Assembly: GCA_964019135.1 (NCBI GenBank) | Contig: CAXHSH010001379.1 | Coordinates: 186,001-250,000, forward strand | DNA: 64,000 nucleotides | Source of the DNA: Arenicola marina | Lineage: Eukaryota; Annelida; Polychaeta; Arenicolidae | Direction: 5' to 3' | Shown here: in pieces, positions 20,625-36,002 of the stretch | Position numbering within the stretch: the stretch's first letter is position 1 | How the letters are laid out: each line of letters begins with the position of its first letter | The notes under the pieces: generated by a model | What the model saw: only the letters and a program-made list of their open reading frames with translations | The model's database searches: none | What the model was told of the DNA's origin: nothing | Position numbers and translations under genes: made by a program

Positions 20625-23600
20625 AAACACACCAGATTGCAGCATTACACCTGCCAAAACACCCGGTACGAGCGACATACTGCTCAAAACACTCGCTTTT
20701 AGGGACATACTACTCATAACATTCGCTTTTAGAGATATACTTCACCCAACACTCAGTTATAGCGACATCATGTACAAATCACTCGGCTTTAGCGATATAC
20801 AACACAAACAGACATGATTCGATCATTTTATTAAGCAAAAAAACACTCGGTACAAGCGATATACTGCTAAAAACACCCGGTTTTAGGTACATGCTCCACA
20901 AAACATTCGGTTATAGCGACATACTGCGCAAACCACACTCGGTTTTAGCGATATACTATTCAAAACATTCGCTTTTATGGGCATACTACTAAAAACATTC
21001 GCTTTTAGGGATATACAACATCGAACACTTAGTTATAGCGGCATACTCTACAAATCACTCGGCTTTAGCGATATACAACTAAAAACATACATGGTTCGAT
21101 CAATTTATTAACCAAAACACTCGGTTCTAACGATATACTACTCAAAACACTCTGTTTTAAGGATTTACTACATATAACACTCGAGATATACTGTACAAAA
21201 CACTCGGTTATAGCGACATACTGCACAAAACACACTCGGTTTTAGCGACATATTATTCAAAACACCCGCATTTATGGATATACTACACCAAACTCTCAGG
21301 TATGGCGACATTCGGTACAAAACACTCGGCTTTAGTGATATACAACACAAACAAACATGGTTCGATCATTTTCTTGACCAAAACACTCGGTTCTATCGAT
21401 ATACTGCTCAAAACACTCTGTTTTAAAGATTTACTATACAAAAAACTCGGTTATAGCGGCATTCGGTACAAAACACTCGGCTTTAGCGATATGCAACACA
21501 AACAAACTTGATTCGATCATTTTCTTGACCAAAACACTCGGTTCTACCGATATGCTACTCAGAAGACTCGTTTTAGGGACATACTACTAAAAAACATTCG
21601 CTTTTAGGGATATACTTCACCCAACACTCTGTTATAGCGACATCCTGTACAAATCCCTCGGCTTTAGCGATATACAACACAAACAGAAATGATACGATCA
21701 TTTTATTAACCAAAACACTCGGTACGAGCGATATACTGCTAAAAACACCCTTCACAAAACCTTCAGTTAAAGCGACATACTGTATAAAACAGACGTTTTT
21801 TGCGATATACTATTTAAAACACTCGCTTTTAGGGATATGCTACACAAAACACTCTGTTATAGCGGCATACTGTACAAATCAGTCGCCTTTAGCGATATAC
21901 ACCACAAACACACATGGTTCGACCATTTTATGAATCAAAACACTATACTGCTCAAAACACTCGGTTTTAGGGATTTACAATACAAAACACTCGGTTATAG
22001 CGATATACTGTACAAAACGCTCGGTTGTAGTGACATACTGTACAAAACACTCGGTTTTAGCAATATATTAGGGAAGCACACCAGATTCCAGTATTCCACT
22101 TACCAAAACACCCGGTACGAGAGATATACTGCTCAAAACACACGGTTATAGCAACATAATGTACATCACACTCGGTTTTAGCCACATAGTACGTTAACAC
22201 ACCAGATTGCATCATTACACCTGCCAAAACAACCGGTACGAGCGATATACTGCACAAAACACTCGGTTTTAGGGACATACTGCACAACCCATCCGGTTAA
22301 AGCGACATACTGTACAAAACACTCGGCATTAGCGATAAACAACACAAACAAACATGATTGGATCATATGCTTGACCAAAACACCGGGTTCTACCGATGTA
22401 CTGCTCAAAACACTCGGTTTTAGGGATATACTACACCAACACTTAGTTATAGCGGCATACTCTACAAATCACTCGGCTTTAGCGATATACAACACAAACA
22501 CACATGGTTCGATCATTTTATTAACCAAAACACTCGGTTCTAACGATATACTACTCAAAACACTCGCTTTTAGAGATATGCTACACAAAACCCTCGGTTA
22601 TACCGACATTCTGTACAAAACCCTCGGGTTTTAGGGACATACTACTCAAAACACTCGCTTTTAGGGATATACTTCACCCAACACTCAGTTATAGCGAAAA
22701 ACGGTACAAAACACTCGGCTGTAGTGATATAGAACACAAGCAAACATGATTCGATCATTTTCTTAAACAAAACACTCGGCTCGACCGATATACTGCTCAA
22801 AACACTCGCCTTTAGGGACATACTACTAAAAACATTCGCTTTTAGGAATATGCATCACCCAACACTCAGTTAAAGCGACATCATGCACAAATCACTCGAC
22901 TTTAGCGATATACAATACAAACAGACATGATTCGATCATTTTATTAAGCAAAACACTCGGTACAAGCGATATACTGCTAAAAACACCCGGTTTTAGGTAC
23001 AAAATACACAAAACATTCGGTTATAGCGACATACTGCGCAAACCACACTCGGTTTTAGCGATATACTATTCAAAACACTCCCTTTTAGGGACATACTACT
23101 AAAAGCATTCGCTTTTAGGGATATACAACATCGAACACTTAGTTATAGCGGCATACTCTACAAATCACTCGGCTTTTATCGATATACAACTCAAACACAC
23201 ATGGTTCGATCATTTTATTAACCAATATACTCGGTTCTAACGATATACTACTCAAAACACTCTGTTTTAAGGATTTACTACATATAACACTCGGTTATAG
23301 CGATATACTGTAAAACACACTCGGTTATAGCGACATATTGTACAAAACAGTCGGTACGAGCGATATACAGCTCAAAACATACGGTACAAAACACTCGGCT
23401 TTGGTGATATACAACACAAACAAACATGGTTCGATCATTGTATTAACCAAAACACTCGGTTCTATCGATGTACTGCTCAAAAAACTCGCTTTTAGGGATA
23501 TACTAGACGAAGCACTCAGTTATAGGAATTTACTGTACAAAACACTCGGTAATAGCGACATACTCTACAACACACCCGGTTTTAATGATATACTACTCCA

Positions 23601-26600
23601 ACACTCGCCTTTAGTTACATACTATATCAAACACTTAGTTATAGCGGCATACTCTACAAATCACTCGGCTTTAGCGATATACAACACAAACACACATGGT
23701 TCGATCATTTTATTAAACAAAACGCCCGGTTCTAACGATATACTGCTCAAAACACTCGCTTTTAGGGATATACTACACCAAACTCTCAGGTATAGCGACA
23801 TACGGAACAAAACACTCGGCTTTAGTAATATACAACACAAACAAACATGATTCGATCATTTTCTTGACCAAAACACTCCGTTCTACCGATATGCTACTCA
23901 AAACACTCGCTTTTAGGGATATGCTACACGAAGCACTCGGTTATAGGGATTTACTGTACAAAACACTCGGTAATAGCGGCATACTCTACAAATCACTCGG
24001 TTTTAGCCATATACAACACAAACACACATGGTTCGATCATTTTATTAACCAAAACACTCTGTTCTAACGATATACTACTCAAAACACTCGGTTTTAAGGA
24101 TTTACTACACATAACACTCGGTTATAGCGATATACTGTAAAAGACCCTCGGTTATAGCGAAATATTGTACAAAACACTCGGTTTTAGCGACATACTAGGG
24201 AAGCACACCAGATTCCAGTATTCCACTTCCCAAAACACTCGGGAAGAGCGATATGCTGCTCAAAACACTCGGTACGAGCGATATACTGCTCAAAACACTC
24301 GGTACGAGCGATATACTACTCAAAACACTCGGTACGAGCGATATACTGCTTAAAACACTCGGTTATATCGACATACTGCACAAAACACAAACGGTTTTAG
24401 CGATATATTATTCAAAACACTCGCTTTTAGGGATATACTATACCAAACTCTCAGGTATAGCGACATACGGTACAAAACACTCGGCTTTAGTGATATACAA
24501 CACAAACAAACATGATTCGATCATTTTCTTGACCAAATCACTCGGTTCAATCCATATGCTGCTCAAAACACTCGGTTTTAGGGATTTACCATACAAAACA
24601 CTCGGTTATAGCGACATATTCTACAACACACCCTGTTTTAATGATATACTACTCAAAACACTCGCTTCTAGGGACATACTATGCAAAACACTCGGTTATA
24701 GCGACATACTGCATAAAATACACTCGGTTTTAGCGATAGATTATTCAAAACACTCGCTTTTCGGGATATACTACACCAAACTCTCCGGTATAGCGACATA
24801 CGGAACAAAACACAAACGGTTTTAGCGATATATTATTCAAAACACTCGCTTTTAGGGATATACTACACCAAACTCTCAGGTATAGCGACATTCGGTACAA
24901 AACACTCGGCTTTAGCGATATAAAACACAAACAAACATGATTCGATCCTTTTCTTGACCAAAACACTCGCGTTTAGGGATATGCTACACGAAACACTCGG
25001 TTATAGGGATTTACTGTACAAAACACTCGGTAATAGCGACATACTCTACAACACACCCGGTTTTAATGAAATAGTACTCCAACACTCGCCGTTAGTTATA
25101 TACTACATCAAACACTTAGTTATAGCGGCATACTCTACAAATCACTCGGCTTTAGCGATATACAACACAAACACACATGGTTCGATCATTTTATTAACCA
25201 AAACGCTCGGTTCTAACGATATACTGCTCAAAACACTCGGTGTTGCTGATTTACTACGTATAACACTCAATTTATTCACTGTTAAACACACTCAGTTATA
25301 GCGAAATATTGTACAAAACACTCGGTTTTAGCGACATACTAGGGAAGCACACCAGATTCCAGTATTCCACCTCCCAAAACACTCGGTAAGAGCGATATAC
25401 TGCTCAAAACACTCGGTACGAGCGATATACTGCTCAAAACACTCGGTTATAGCGACATACTGCACAAAACACACTCGGTTTTAGCGATATATTATTCAAA
25501 ACACTCGCCTTTAGGAATATACTACACCAAACTCTCAGGTATAGCGACATACGGTACAAAACAGTCGGCTTTAGTGATATACAACACAAATACACATGAT
25601 TCGATCATTTTCTTGACCAAAACACTCGGTTCTACCGATATACTGCTCAAAACACTCGGTTTTATGGATTTTCTACACAAAACACTCCGTTATAGCGACA
25701 GTCGGTACAAAACACTCGGCTTTAGCGATATAAAACACGAACAAACATGATTCGATCATTTTCTTGACCAAAACACTCGCTTTGAGGGATATACTACACG
25801 AAGCACTCGGTTATAGGGATATACTGTACAAAACACTCGGTAATAGCGACATACTCTACAACACACTCTGTTTTAATGATATACTACTCAAAACACTCGC
25901 TTTTAGTGACATACTATGCAAAACACTCGGTCATAGCGACATACTGCACAAAACACACTCGGTTTTAGTGATATATTATTCAAAACACTCGCTTTTAGGG
26001 ATATACTACACCAAACTCTCCGGTATAGCGACATACGGAACAAAACACTCGGCTTTAGTGATATACAACACAAACAAACATGATTCGATCATTTTCTTGA
26101 CCAAAACACTCGGTTCTACCGATATGCTACTCAAAACACTCGCTTTTAGGGACATACTACTAAAAAAACATTCGCTTTTAGGCATATACTTCACCCAACA
26201 CTCAGTTATAGCGACATCCTGTACAAATCCATCGGCTTTAGCGATATACAACACAAACAGAAATGATACGATCATTTTATTAACCAAAACACTCGGTACG
26301 AGCGATATACTGCTAAAAACACCCTTCGCAAAACCTTCAGTTAAAGCGACATACTGTATAAAACAGACGTTTTTAGCGATATACTATTTAAAACACTCGC
26401 TTTCAGGGATATGCTACACAAAACACTCTGTTATAGCGGCATACTGTACAAAACAGTCGTCTTTAGCGATATACACCACAAACACACATGGTTCGACCAT
26501 TTTATTAATCAAAACACTCGGTTCTACCGCCATACTACTCAAAACACTCGGTTTTAGGGATATACAATACAAAACACTCGGTTATAGCGATATACTGTAC

Positions 26601-26916
26601 AAAACGCTCGGTTGTAGTGACATACTGTACAAAACACACGGTTTTAGCAATATACTAGGGAAACACACCAGATTCCACTTACCAAAACACCCGGTACGAG
26701 AGATATACTGCTCAAAACACACGGCTATAGCAACATAATGTACATCACACTCGGTTTTAGCCACATAGTACGTTAACACACCAGATTGCATCATTACACC
26801 TGCCAAAACAACCGGTACGAGCGATATACTACTCAAAACACTCGCTTTTAGAGATATGCTACACAAAACCCTCGGGTATACCGACATACTGTACAAAACA
26901 CTCGGGTTTGAGGGAC
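20625..26916. repeat. 30-bp monomer array, segment 5
   Basis: 6,292 bp of family 1, the same length as segment 7, which is its counterpart in unit B. It has a 13-bp loss near 21944 (CGGTTCTACCGCT missing), an empty cassette site at 22629-22640, and GATTGGATCAT as a loop variant of the spacer hairpin near 22346. An A7 tract near 26161, where related copies have A8, lets a 324-codon frame (25764-26738) read through. This is a chance effect, not a gene signal. Confidence 0.9.
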
Positions 26917-28198
26917 ATGTCTCAGGGAAGGCATCAGGGAGGGCATCAGAGAGGGCATCAGGAAGGGCATCAGCAAAGGCATCAGATCGACATCCCCCAG
27001 GTCGCGCATCCGGGAGGGCATGAGGGAGGGCATCAGAAGGACATTCCCCGGGGAGGGCATCAGGGAAGGCATCAGAATGACATGCCTCAGGGAAAACCTC
27101 AGGGAGGGCAACATGGAGGGCATGAGAAGGACATCCCCAGGAAGGGAGTCATGGAGGGCATCAGGGAGAGCATTAAATGGACATCGCCCAGGGAGGGCAT
27201 CAGGGAGGGCATCAGGGAGAGCATCAGGTGGACATCCCCCAGGGACGGCATCAGGGAGAGCATCATGGAGAGGATCAGCTGGCCATCCCCAAGGGAGGGC
27301 ATCAGGGAGGGCATCAGGGAGGTCATCAGCGAGGACATCAGAAGGACATCCCCCAGGGAGGGCATTAGAGAGGGTATTCAGGGAGGGCATCAGATGGACA
27401 TCCCCAAGGGAGGGCATCAGGGAGGGCTTCAGGCAGAGAATCAGATGGACATCCCCCAGGGAGGGCATCAGGGAAGGCATCAAGGAGGGCATCAGGGAGG
27501 GCATCAGAAGTACAGCCCCCAGGGAGGGCATCACGGAGGGCATCACGCGGGGCATCTGATGGAAATCCCCCAGGGAGGGCATCATAGAGGGCATCAGATG
27601 GAAATCCCCCAGGGAGGGCATCATGGAGGGCATCAGAAGGACATCCAACAGGGAGGGCATCAGGGAGGGCTTCAGGGGGAGCATCAGATGGACATCCGCC
27701 AAGGAGGCCATCAGATAGACATCCCCCAGGGAGGGAATCAGGGATGGCATGCGATGGAAATCCCCCAGGGAGGGCATCAGTGAGAGCCTCAAACAGAGAA
27801 TCAGATGGACATCTCCCAGGGAATGCATGAAGGAGGGCATCAGGGAGGGCATCAGATGGACATCCCCCAGGTAGGGCATCAGATGGACATCCCCCAGGGA
27901 GGGCATCAAGGAGGGCATCAGGGAAGGCATCAGAAGAACATCCCCCAGCGACAGCGTTAGGTAAGGCATCAGGGAGGGCATCAGAGAGGGCATCATTTGG
28001 TCATCCCCCAGTGAGGGCGTCAAGGATGGCATCAGAGAGGGCATCAGATGGACATCCCCCAGGGAGGGCATCAGGGAGGGCATCAGAAGGAGCATCAGAT
28101 GGACATACCCCAGGGAGGGCATCAGGGAGGACATCATCAGAAGGACACCCCCCGGGGAGGGCATCAGGGAGAGCATCAGGGAGAGCATCAGATGCTCT
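26917..28198. repeat. G+C-rich cassette 5 (1,282 bp, type beta)
   Basis: The shortest form, 78 bp less than cassette 1 through two separate 39-bp losses. One leaves GGGGCATCTGATGG near 27550. The other removes the AAGTACATCCCC-containing subunits near 27855. It shares with type alpha one GAGCATCATGGAGAGGATC segment near 27255. Cassette 7 has the same structure. The right near-palindrome is at 28182-28198. Confidence 0.92.
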
Positions 28199-30384
28199 AA
28201 ACACACCAGATTGCAGCATTACACCTGCCAAAACACCCGGTACGAGCGACATACTGCTCAAAACACTCGCTTTTAGGGACATACTACTCATAACATTCGC
28301 TTTTAGGGATATACTTCACCCAACACTCAGTTATAGCGACATCATGTACAAATCACTCGGCTTTAGCGATATACAACACAAACAGACATGATTCGATCAT
28401 TTTATTAAGCAAAAAAACACTCGGTACAAGCGATATACTGCTAAAAGCACCCGGTTTTAGGTACATGCTCCACAAAACATTCGGTTATAGCGACATACTG
28501 CGCAAACCACACTCAGTTTTAGCGATATACTATTCAAAACATTCGCTTTTATGGGCATACTACTAAAAACATTCGCTTTTAGGGATATACAACATCGAAC
28601 ACTTAGTTATAGCGGCATACTCTACAAATCACTCGGCTTTAGCGATATACAACTAAAAACATACATGGTTCGATCAATTTATTAACCAAAACACTCGGTT
28701 CTAACGATATACTACTCAAAACACTCTGTTTTAAGGATTTACTACATATAACACTCGAGATATACTGTACAAAACACTCGGTTATAGCGACATACTGCAC
28801 AAAACACACTCGGTTTTAGCGATATATTATTCAAAACACCCGCATTTATGGATATACTACACCAAAGTCTCAGGTATGGCGACATTCGGTACAAAACACT
28901 CGGCTTTAGTGATATACAACACAAACAAACATGGTTCGATCATTTTCCTGACCAAAACACTCGGTTCTATCGATATACTGCTCAAAACACTCTGTTTTAA
29001 AGATTTACTATACAAAAAACTCGGTTATAGCGGCATTCGGTACAAAACACTCGGCTTTAGCGATATGCAACACAAACAAACTTGATTCGATCATTTTCTT
29101 GACCAAAACACTCGGTTCTACCGATATGCTACTCAGAAGACTCGTTTTAGGGACATACTACTAAAAAAACATTCGCTTTTAGGGATATACTTCACCCAAC
29201 ACTCTGTTATAGCGACATCCTGTACAAATCCCTCGGCTTTAGCGATATACAACACAAACAGAAATGATACGATCATTTTATTAACCAAAACACTCGGTAC
29301 GAGCGATATACTGCTAAAAACACCCTTCACAAAACCTTCAGTTAAAGCGACATACTGTATAAAACAGACGTTTTTAGCGATATACTATTTAAAACACTCG
29401 CTTTTAGGGATATGCTACACAAAACACTCTGTTATAGCGGCATACTGTACAAATCAGTCGCCTTTAGCGATATACACCACAAACACACATGGTTCGACCA
29501 TTTTATGAATCAAAACACTCGGTTCTACCGCTATACGGCTCAAAACACTCGGTTTTAGGGATTTACAATACAAAACACTCGGTTATAGCGATATACTGTA
29601 CAAAACGCTCGGTTGTAGTGACATACTGTACAAAACACTCGGTTTTAGCAATATATTAGGGAAACACACCAGATTCCAGTATTCCACTTACCAAAACACC
29701 CGGTACGAGAGATATACTGCTCAAAACACACGGTTATAGCAACATAATGTACATCACACTCGGTTTTAGCCACATAGTACGTTAACACACCAGATTGCAT
29801 CATTACACCTGCCAAAACAACCGGTACGAGCGACATACTGCACAAAACACTCGGTTTTAGGGACATACTGCACAACCCATCCGGTTAAAGCGACATACTG
29901 TACAAAACACTCGGCATTAGCGATAAACAACACAAACAAACATGATTCGATCATATGCTTGACCAAAACACCCGGTTCTACCGAAGTACTGCTCAAAACA
30001 CTCGGTTTTAGGGATATACTACACCAAACACTTAGTTATAGCGGCATACTCTACAAATCACTCGGCTTTAGCGATATACAACACAAACACACATGGTTCG
30101 ATCATTTTATAAACCAAAACACTCGGTTCTAACGATATACTACTCAAAACACTCGCTTTTAGAGATATGCTACACAAAACCCTCGGTTATACCGACATTC
30201 TGTACAAAACCCTCGGGTTTTAGGGACATACTACTCAAAACACTCGCTTTTAGGGATATACTTCACCCAACACTCAGTTATAGCGAAAAACGGTACAAAA
30301 CACTCGGCTGTAGTGATATAGAACACAAGCAAACATGATTCGATCATTTTCTTGAACAAAACACTCGGCTCGACCGATATACTG

Positions 30385-32150
30385 CTCAAAACACTCGCCT
30401 TTAGGGACATACTACTAAAAACATTCGCTTTTAGGAATATGCATCACCCAACACTCAGTTAAAGCGACATCATGTACAAATCACTCGGCTTTAGCGATAT
30501 ACAATACAAACAGACATGATTCGATCATTTTATTAAGCAAAACACTCGGTACAAGCGATATACTGCTAAAAACACCCGGTTTTAGGTACAAAATACACAA
30601 AACATTCGGTTATAGCGACATACTGCGCAAACCACACTCGGTTTTAGCGATATACTATTCAAAACACTCCCTTTTAGGGACATACTACTAAAAGCATTCG
30701 CTTTTAGGGATATACAACATCGAACACTTAGTTATAGCGGCATACTCTACAAATCACTCGGCTTTTATCGATATACAACTCAAACACACATGGTTCGATC
30801 ATTTTATTAACCAATATACTCGGTTCTAACGATATACTACTCAAAACACTCTGTTTTAAGGATTTACTACATATAACACTCGGTTATAGCGATATACTGT
30901 AACACACACTCGGTTATAGCGACATATTGTACAAAACAGTCGGTACGAGCGATATACTGCTCAAAACATACGGTACAAAACACTCGGCTTTGGTGATATA
31001 CAACACAAACAAACATGGTTCGATCATTGTATTAACCAAAACACTCGGTTCTATCGATGTACTGCTAAAAAAACTCGCTTTTAGGGATATACTAGACGAA
31101 GCACTCAGTTATAAGAATTTACTGTACAAAACACTCGGTAATAGCGACATACTCTACAACACACCCGGTTTTAATGATATACTACTCCAACACTCGCCTT
31201 TAGTTACATACTATATCAAACACTTAGTTATAGCGGCATACTCTACAAATCACTCGGCTTTAGCGATATACAACACAAACACACATGGTTCGATCATTTT
31301 ATTAAACAAAACGCCCGGTTCTAACGATATACTGCTCAAAACACTCGCTTTTAGGGATATACTACACCAAACTCTCAGGTATAGCGACATACGGAACAAA
31401 ACACTCGGCTTTAGTAATATACAACACAAACAAACATGATTCGATCATTTTCTTGACCAAAACACTCGGTTCTACCGATATGCTACTCAAAACACTCGCT
31501 TTTAGGGATATGCTACACGAAGCACTCGATTATAGGGATTTACTGTACAAAACACTCGGTAATAGCGGCATACTCTACAAATCACTCGGTTTTAGCCATA
31601 TACAACACAAACACACATGGTTCGATCATTTTATTAACCAAAACACTCTGTTCTAACGATATACTACTCAAAACACTCGGTTTTAAGGATTTACTACACA
31701 TAACACTCGGTTATAGCGATATACTGTAAAAGACCCTCGGTTATAGCGAAATATTGTACAAAACACTCGGTTTTAGCGACATACTACGGAAGCACACCAG
31801 ATTCCAGTATTCCACTTCCCAAAACACTCGGGAAGAGCGATATCCTGCTCAAAACACTCGGTACGAGCGATATACTGCTCAAAACACTCGGTACGAGCGA
31901 TATACTACTCAAAACACTCGGTACGAGCGATATACTGCTTAAAACACTCGGTTATATCGACATACTGCACAAAACACAAACGGTTTTAGCGATATATTAT
32001 TCAAAACACTCGCTTTTAGGGATATACTATACCAAACTCTCAGGTATAGCGACATACGGTACAAAACACTCGGCTTAAGTGATATACAACACAAACAAAC
32101 ATGATTCGATCATTTTCTTGACCAAATCACTCGGTTCAATCCATATGCTG
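30385..32150. repeat. Local tandem duplication, left copy (1,766 bp)
   Basis: The sequence from CTCAAAACACTCGCC at 30385 to the same text at 32151 is repeated by 32151-33646. The corresponding part of unit B (near 47.1-48.9 kb) has only one copy. Confidence 0.8.
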
Positions 32151-33646
32151 CTCAAAACACTCGCCTTTAGGGACATACTACTAAAAACATTCGCTTTTAG
32201 GAATATGCATCACCCAACACTCAGTTAAAGCGACATCATGTACAAATCACTCGGCTTTAGCGATATACAATACAAACAGACATGATTCGATCATTTTATT
32301 AAGCAAAACACTCGGTACAAGCGATATACTGCTAAAAACACCCGGTTTTAGGTACAAAATACACAAAACATTCGGTTATAGCGACATACTGCGCAAACCA
32401 CACTCGGTTTTAGCGATATACTATTCAAAACACTCCCTTTTAGGGACATACTACTAAAAGCATTCGCTTTTAGGGATATACAACATCGAACACTTAGTTA
32501 TAGCGGCATACTCTACAAATCACTCGGCTTTTATCGATATACAACTCAAACACACATGGTTCGATCATTTTATTAACCAATATACTCGGTTCTAACGATA
32601 TACTACTCAAAACACTCTGTTTTAAGGATTTACTACATATAACACTCGGTTATAGCGATATACTGTAAAACACACTCGGTTATAGCGACATATTGTACAA
32701 AACAGTCGGTACGAGCGATATACAGCTCAAAACATACGGTACAAAACACTCGGCTTTGGTGATATACAACACAAACAAACATGGTTCGATCATTGTATTA
32801 ACCAAAACGCCCGGTTCTAACGATATACTGCTCAAAACACTCGCTTTTAGGGATATACTACACCAAACTCTCAGGTATAGCGACATACGGAACAAAACAC
32901 TCGGCTTTAGTAATATACAACACAAACAAACATGATTCGATCATTTTCTTGACCAAAACACTCGGTTCTACCGATATGCTACTCAAAACACTCGCTTTTA
33001 GGGATATGCTACACGAAGCACTCGATTATAGGGATTTACTGTACAAAACACTCGGTAATAGCGGCATACTCTACAAATCACTCGGTTTTAGCCATATACA
33101 ACACAAACACACATGGTTCGATCATTTTATTAACCAAAACACCCTGTTCTAACGATATACTACTCAAAACACTCGGTTTTAAGGATTTACTACACATAAC
33201 ACTCGGTTATAGCGATATACTGTAAAAGACCCTCGGTTATAGCGAAATATTGTACAAAACACTCGGTTTTAGCGACATACTAGGGAAGCACACCAGATTC
33301 CAGTATTCCACTTCCCAAAACACTCGGGAAGAGCGATATGCTGCTCAAAACACTCGGTACGAGCGATATACTGCTCAAAACACTCGGTACGAGCGATATA
33401 CTACTCAAAACACTCGGTACGAGCGATATACTGCTTAAAACACTCGGTTATATCGACATACTGCACAAAACACAAACGGTTTTAGCGATATATTATTCAA
33501 AACACTCGCTTTTAGGGATATACTATACCAAACTCTCAGGTATAGCGACATACGGTACAAAACACTCGGCTTTAGTGATATACAACACAAACAAACATGA
33601 TTCGATCATTTTCTTGACCAAATCACTCGGTTCAATCCATATGCTG
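32151..33646. repeat. Local tandem duplication, right copy (1,496 bp)
   Basis: 270 bp shorter than the left copy because of the junction near 32800-32808 (ATTGTATTAACCAAAAC into GCCCGGTTCTAACG). It has ATACAGCTC near 32720, whereas the left copy has ATACTGCTC. Both the deletion and this variant are found at 17855-18097, so the added segment resembles that distant copy more than its neighbour. Exchange or conversion between units is likelier than simple copying of the adjacent DNA. Confidence 0.75.
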
Positions 33647-36002
33647 CTCAAAACACTCGGTTTTAGGGATTTACCATACAAAACACTCGGTTATAGCGAC
33701 ATATTCTACAACACACCCTGTTTTAATGATATACTACTCAAAACACTCGCTTCTAGGGACATACTATGCAAAACACTCGGTTATAGCGACATACTGCATA
33801 AAATACACTCGGTTTTAGCGATAGATTATTCAAAACACTCGCTTTTCGGGATATACTACACCAAACTCTCCGGTATAGCGACATACGGAACAAAACACAA
33901 ACGGTTTTAGCGATATATTATTCAAAACACTCGCTTTTAGGGATATACTACACCAAACTCTCAGGTATAGCGACATTCGGTACAAAACACTCGGCTTTAG
34001 CGATATAAAACACAAACAAACATGATTCGATCCTTTTCTTGACCAAAACACTCGCGTTTAGGGATATGCTACACGAAACACTCGGTTATAGGGATTTACT
34101 GTACAAAACACTCGGTAATAGCGACATACTCTACAACACACCCGGTTTTAATGATATAGTACTCCAACACTCGCCGTTAGTTATATACTACATCAAACAC
34201 TTAGTTATAGCGGCATACTCTACAAATCACTCGGCTTTAGCGATATACAACACAAACACACATGGTTCGATCATTTTATTAACCAAAACGCTCGGTTCTA
34301 ACGATATACTGCTCAAAACACTCGGTGTTGCTGATTTACTACGTATAACACTCAATTTATATACTGTTAAACACACTCAGTTATAGCGAAATATTGTACA
34401 AAACACTCGGTTTTAGCGACATACTAGGGAAGCACACCAGATTCCAGTATTCCACCTCCCAAAACACTCGGTAAGAGCGATATACTGCTCAAAACACTCG
34501 GTACGAGCGATATACTGCTCAAAACACTCGGTTATAGCGACATACTGCACAAAACACAATCGGTTTTAGCGATATATTATTCAAAACACTCGCCTTTAGG
34601 AATATACTACACCAAACTCTCAGGTATAGCGACATACGGTACAAAACAGTCGGCTTTAGTGATATACAACACAAATACACATGATTCGATCATTTTCTTG
34701 ACCAAAACACTCGGTTCTACCGATATACTGCTCAAAACACTCGGTTTTATGGATTTTCTACACAAAACACTCGGTTATAGCGACAGTCGGTACAAAACAC
34801 TCGGCTTTAGCGATATAAAACACGAACAAACATGATTCGATCATTTTCTTGACCAAAACACTCGCTTTGAGGGATATACTACACGAAGCAGTCGGTTATA
34901 GGGATATACTGTACAAAACACTCGGTAATAGCGACATACTCTACAACACACTCTGTTTTAATGATATACTACTCAAAACACTCGCTTTTAGTGACATACT
35001 ATGCAAAACACTCGGTCATAGCGACATACTGCACAAAACACACTCGGTTTTAGTGATATATTATTCAAAACACTCGCTTTTAGGGATATACTACACCAAA
35101 CTCTCCGGTATAGCGACATACGGAACAAAACACTCGGCTTTAGTGATACACAACACAAACAAACATGATTCGATCATTTTCTTGACCAAAACACTCGGTT
35201 CTACCGATATGCTACTCAAAACACTCGCTTTTAGGGACATACTACTAAAAAAAACATTCGCTTTTAGGCATATACTTCACCCAACACTCAGTTATAGCGA
35301 CATCCTGTACAAATCCATCGGCTTTAGCGGTATACAACACAAACAGAAATGATACGATCATTTTATTAACCAAAACACTCGGTACGAGCGATATACTGCT
35401 AAAAACACCCTTCGCAAAACCTTCAGTTAAAGCGACATACTGTATAAAACAGACGTTTTTAGCGATATACTATTTAAAACACTCGCTTTCAGGGATATGC
35501 TACACAAAACACTCTGTTATAGCGGCATTCTGTACAAAGCAGTCGTCTTTAGCGATATACACCACAAACACACATGGTTCGACCATTTTATTAATCAAAA
35601 CACTCGGTTCTACGGCTATACTACTCAAAACACTCGGTTTTAGGGATATACAATACAAAACACTCGGTTATAGCGATATACTGTACAAAACGCTCGGTTG
35701 TAGTGACATACTGTACAAAACACTCGGTTTTAGCAATATACTAGGGAAACACACCAGATTCCACTTACCAAAACACCCGGTACGAGAGATATACTGCTCA
35801 AAACACACGGCTATAGCAACATAATGTACATCACACTCGGTTTTAGCCACATAGTACGTTAACACACCAGATTGCATCATTACACCTGCCAAAACAACCG
35901 GTACGAGCGATATACTACTCAAAACACTCGCTTTTAGAGATATGCTACACAAAACCCTCGGTTATACCGACATACTGTACAAAACACTCGGGTTTTAGGG
36001 AC

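Larger units (their letters stand above)
18111..34848. repeat. 16,738-bp higher-order unit A
   Basis: This unit is repeated by 34849 onward at a constant offset of 16,738 bp for its first 10.8 kb. It holds two cassettes of different type (19265 and 26917) and two family 1 segments. Differences from unit B that I spotted are scattered single bases (for example near 22885, 26910 and 27023) plus a 1,496-bp addition at 32151-33646. Markers shared by A and B only include a 13-bp deletion near 21944 (38682 in B) and CACCAACACTTAG near 22434 (39172 in B). Such similarity points to a recent tandem duplication or strong homogenisation. Confidence 0.88.
28199..36002. repeat. 30-bp monomer array, segment 6
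   Basis: At 7,804 bp this is the longest family 1 segment, because it contains an extra 1,496 bp at 32151-33646 relative to segment 8. It has an empty cassette site at 30218-30229. The right end (34849-36002) is the start of unit B and matches 18111-19264. Confidence 0.9.
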
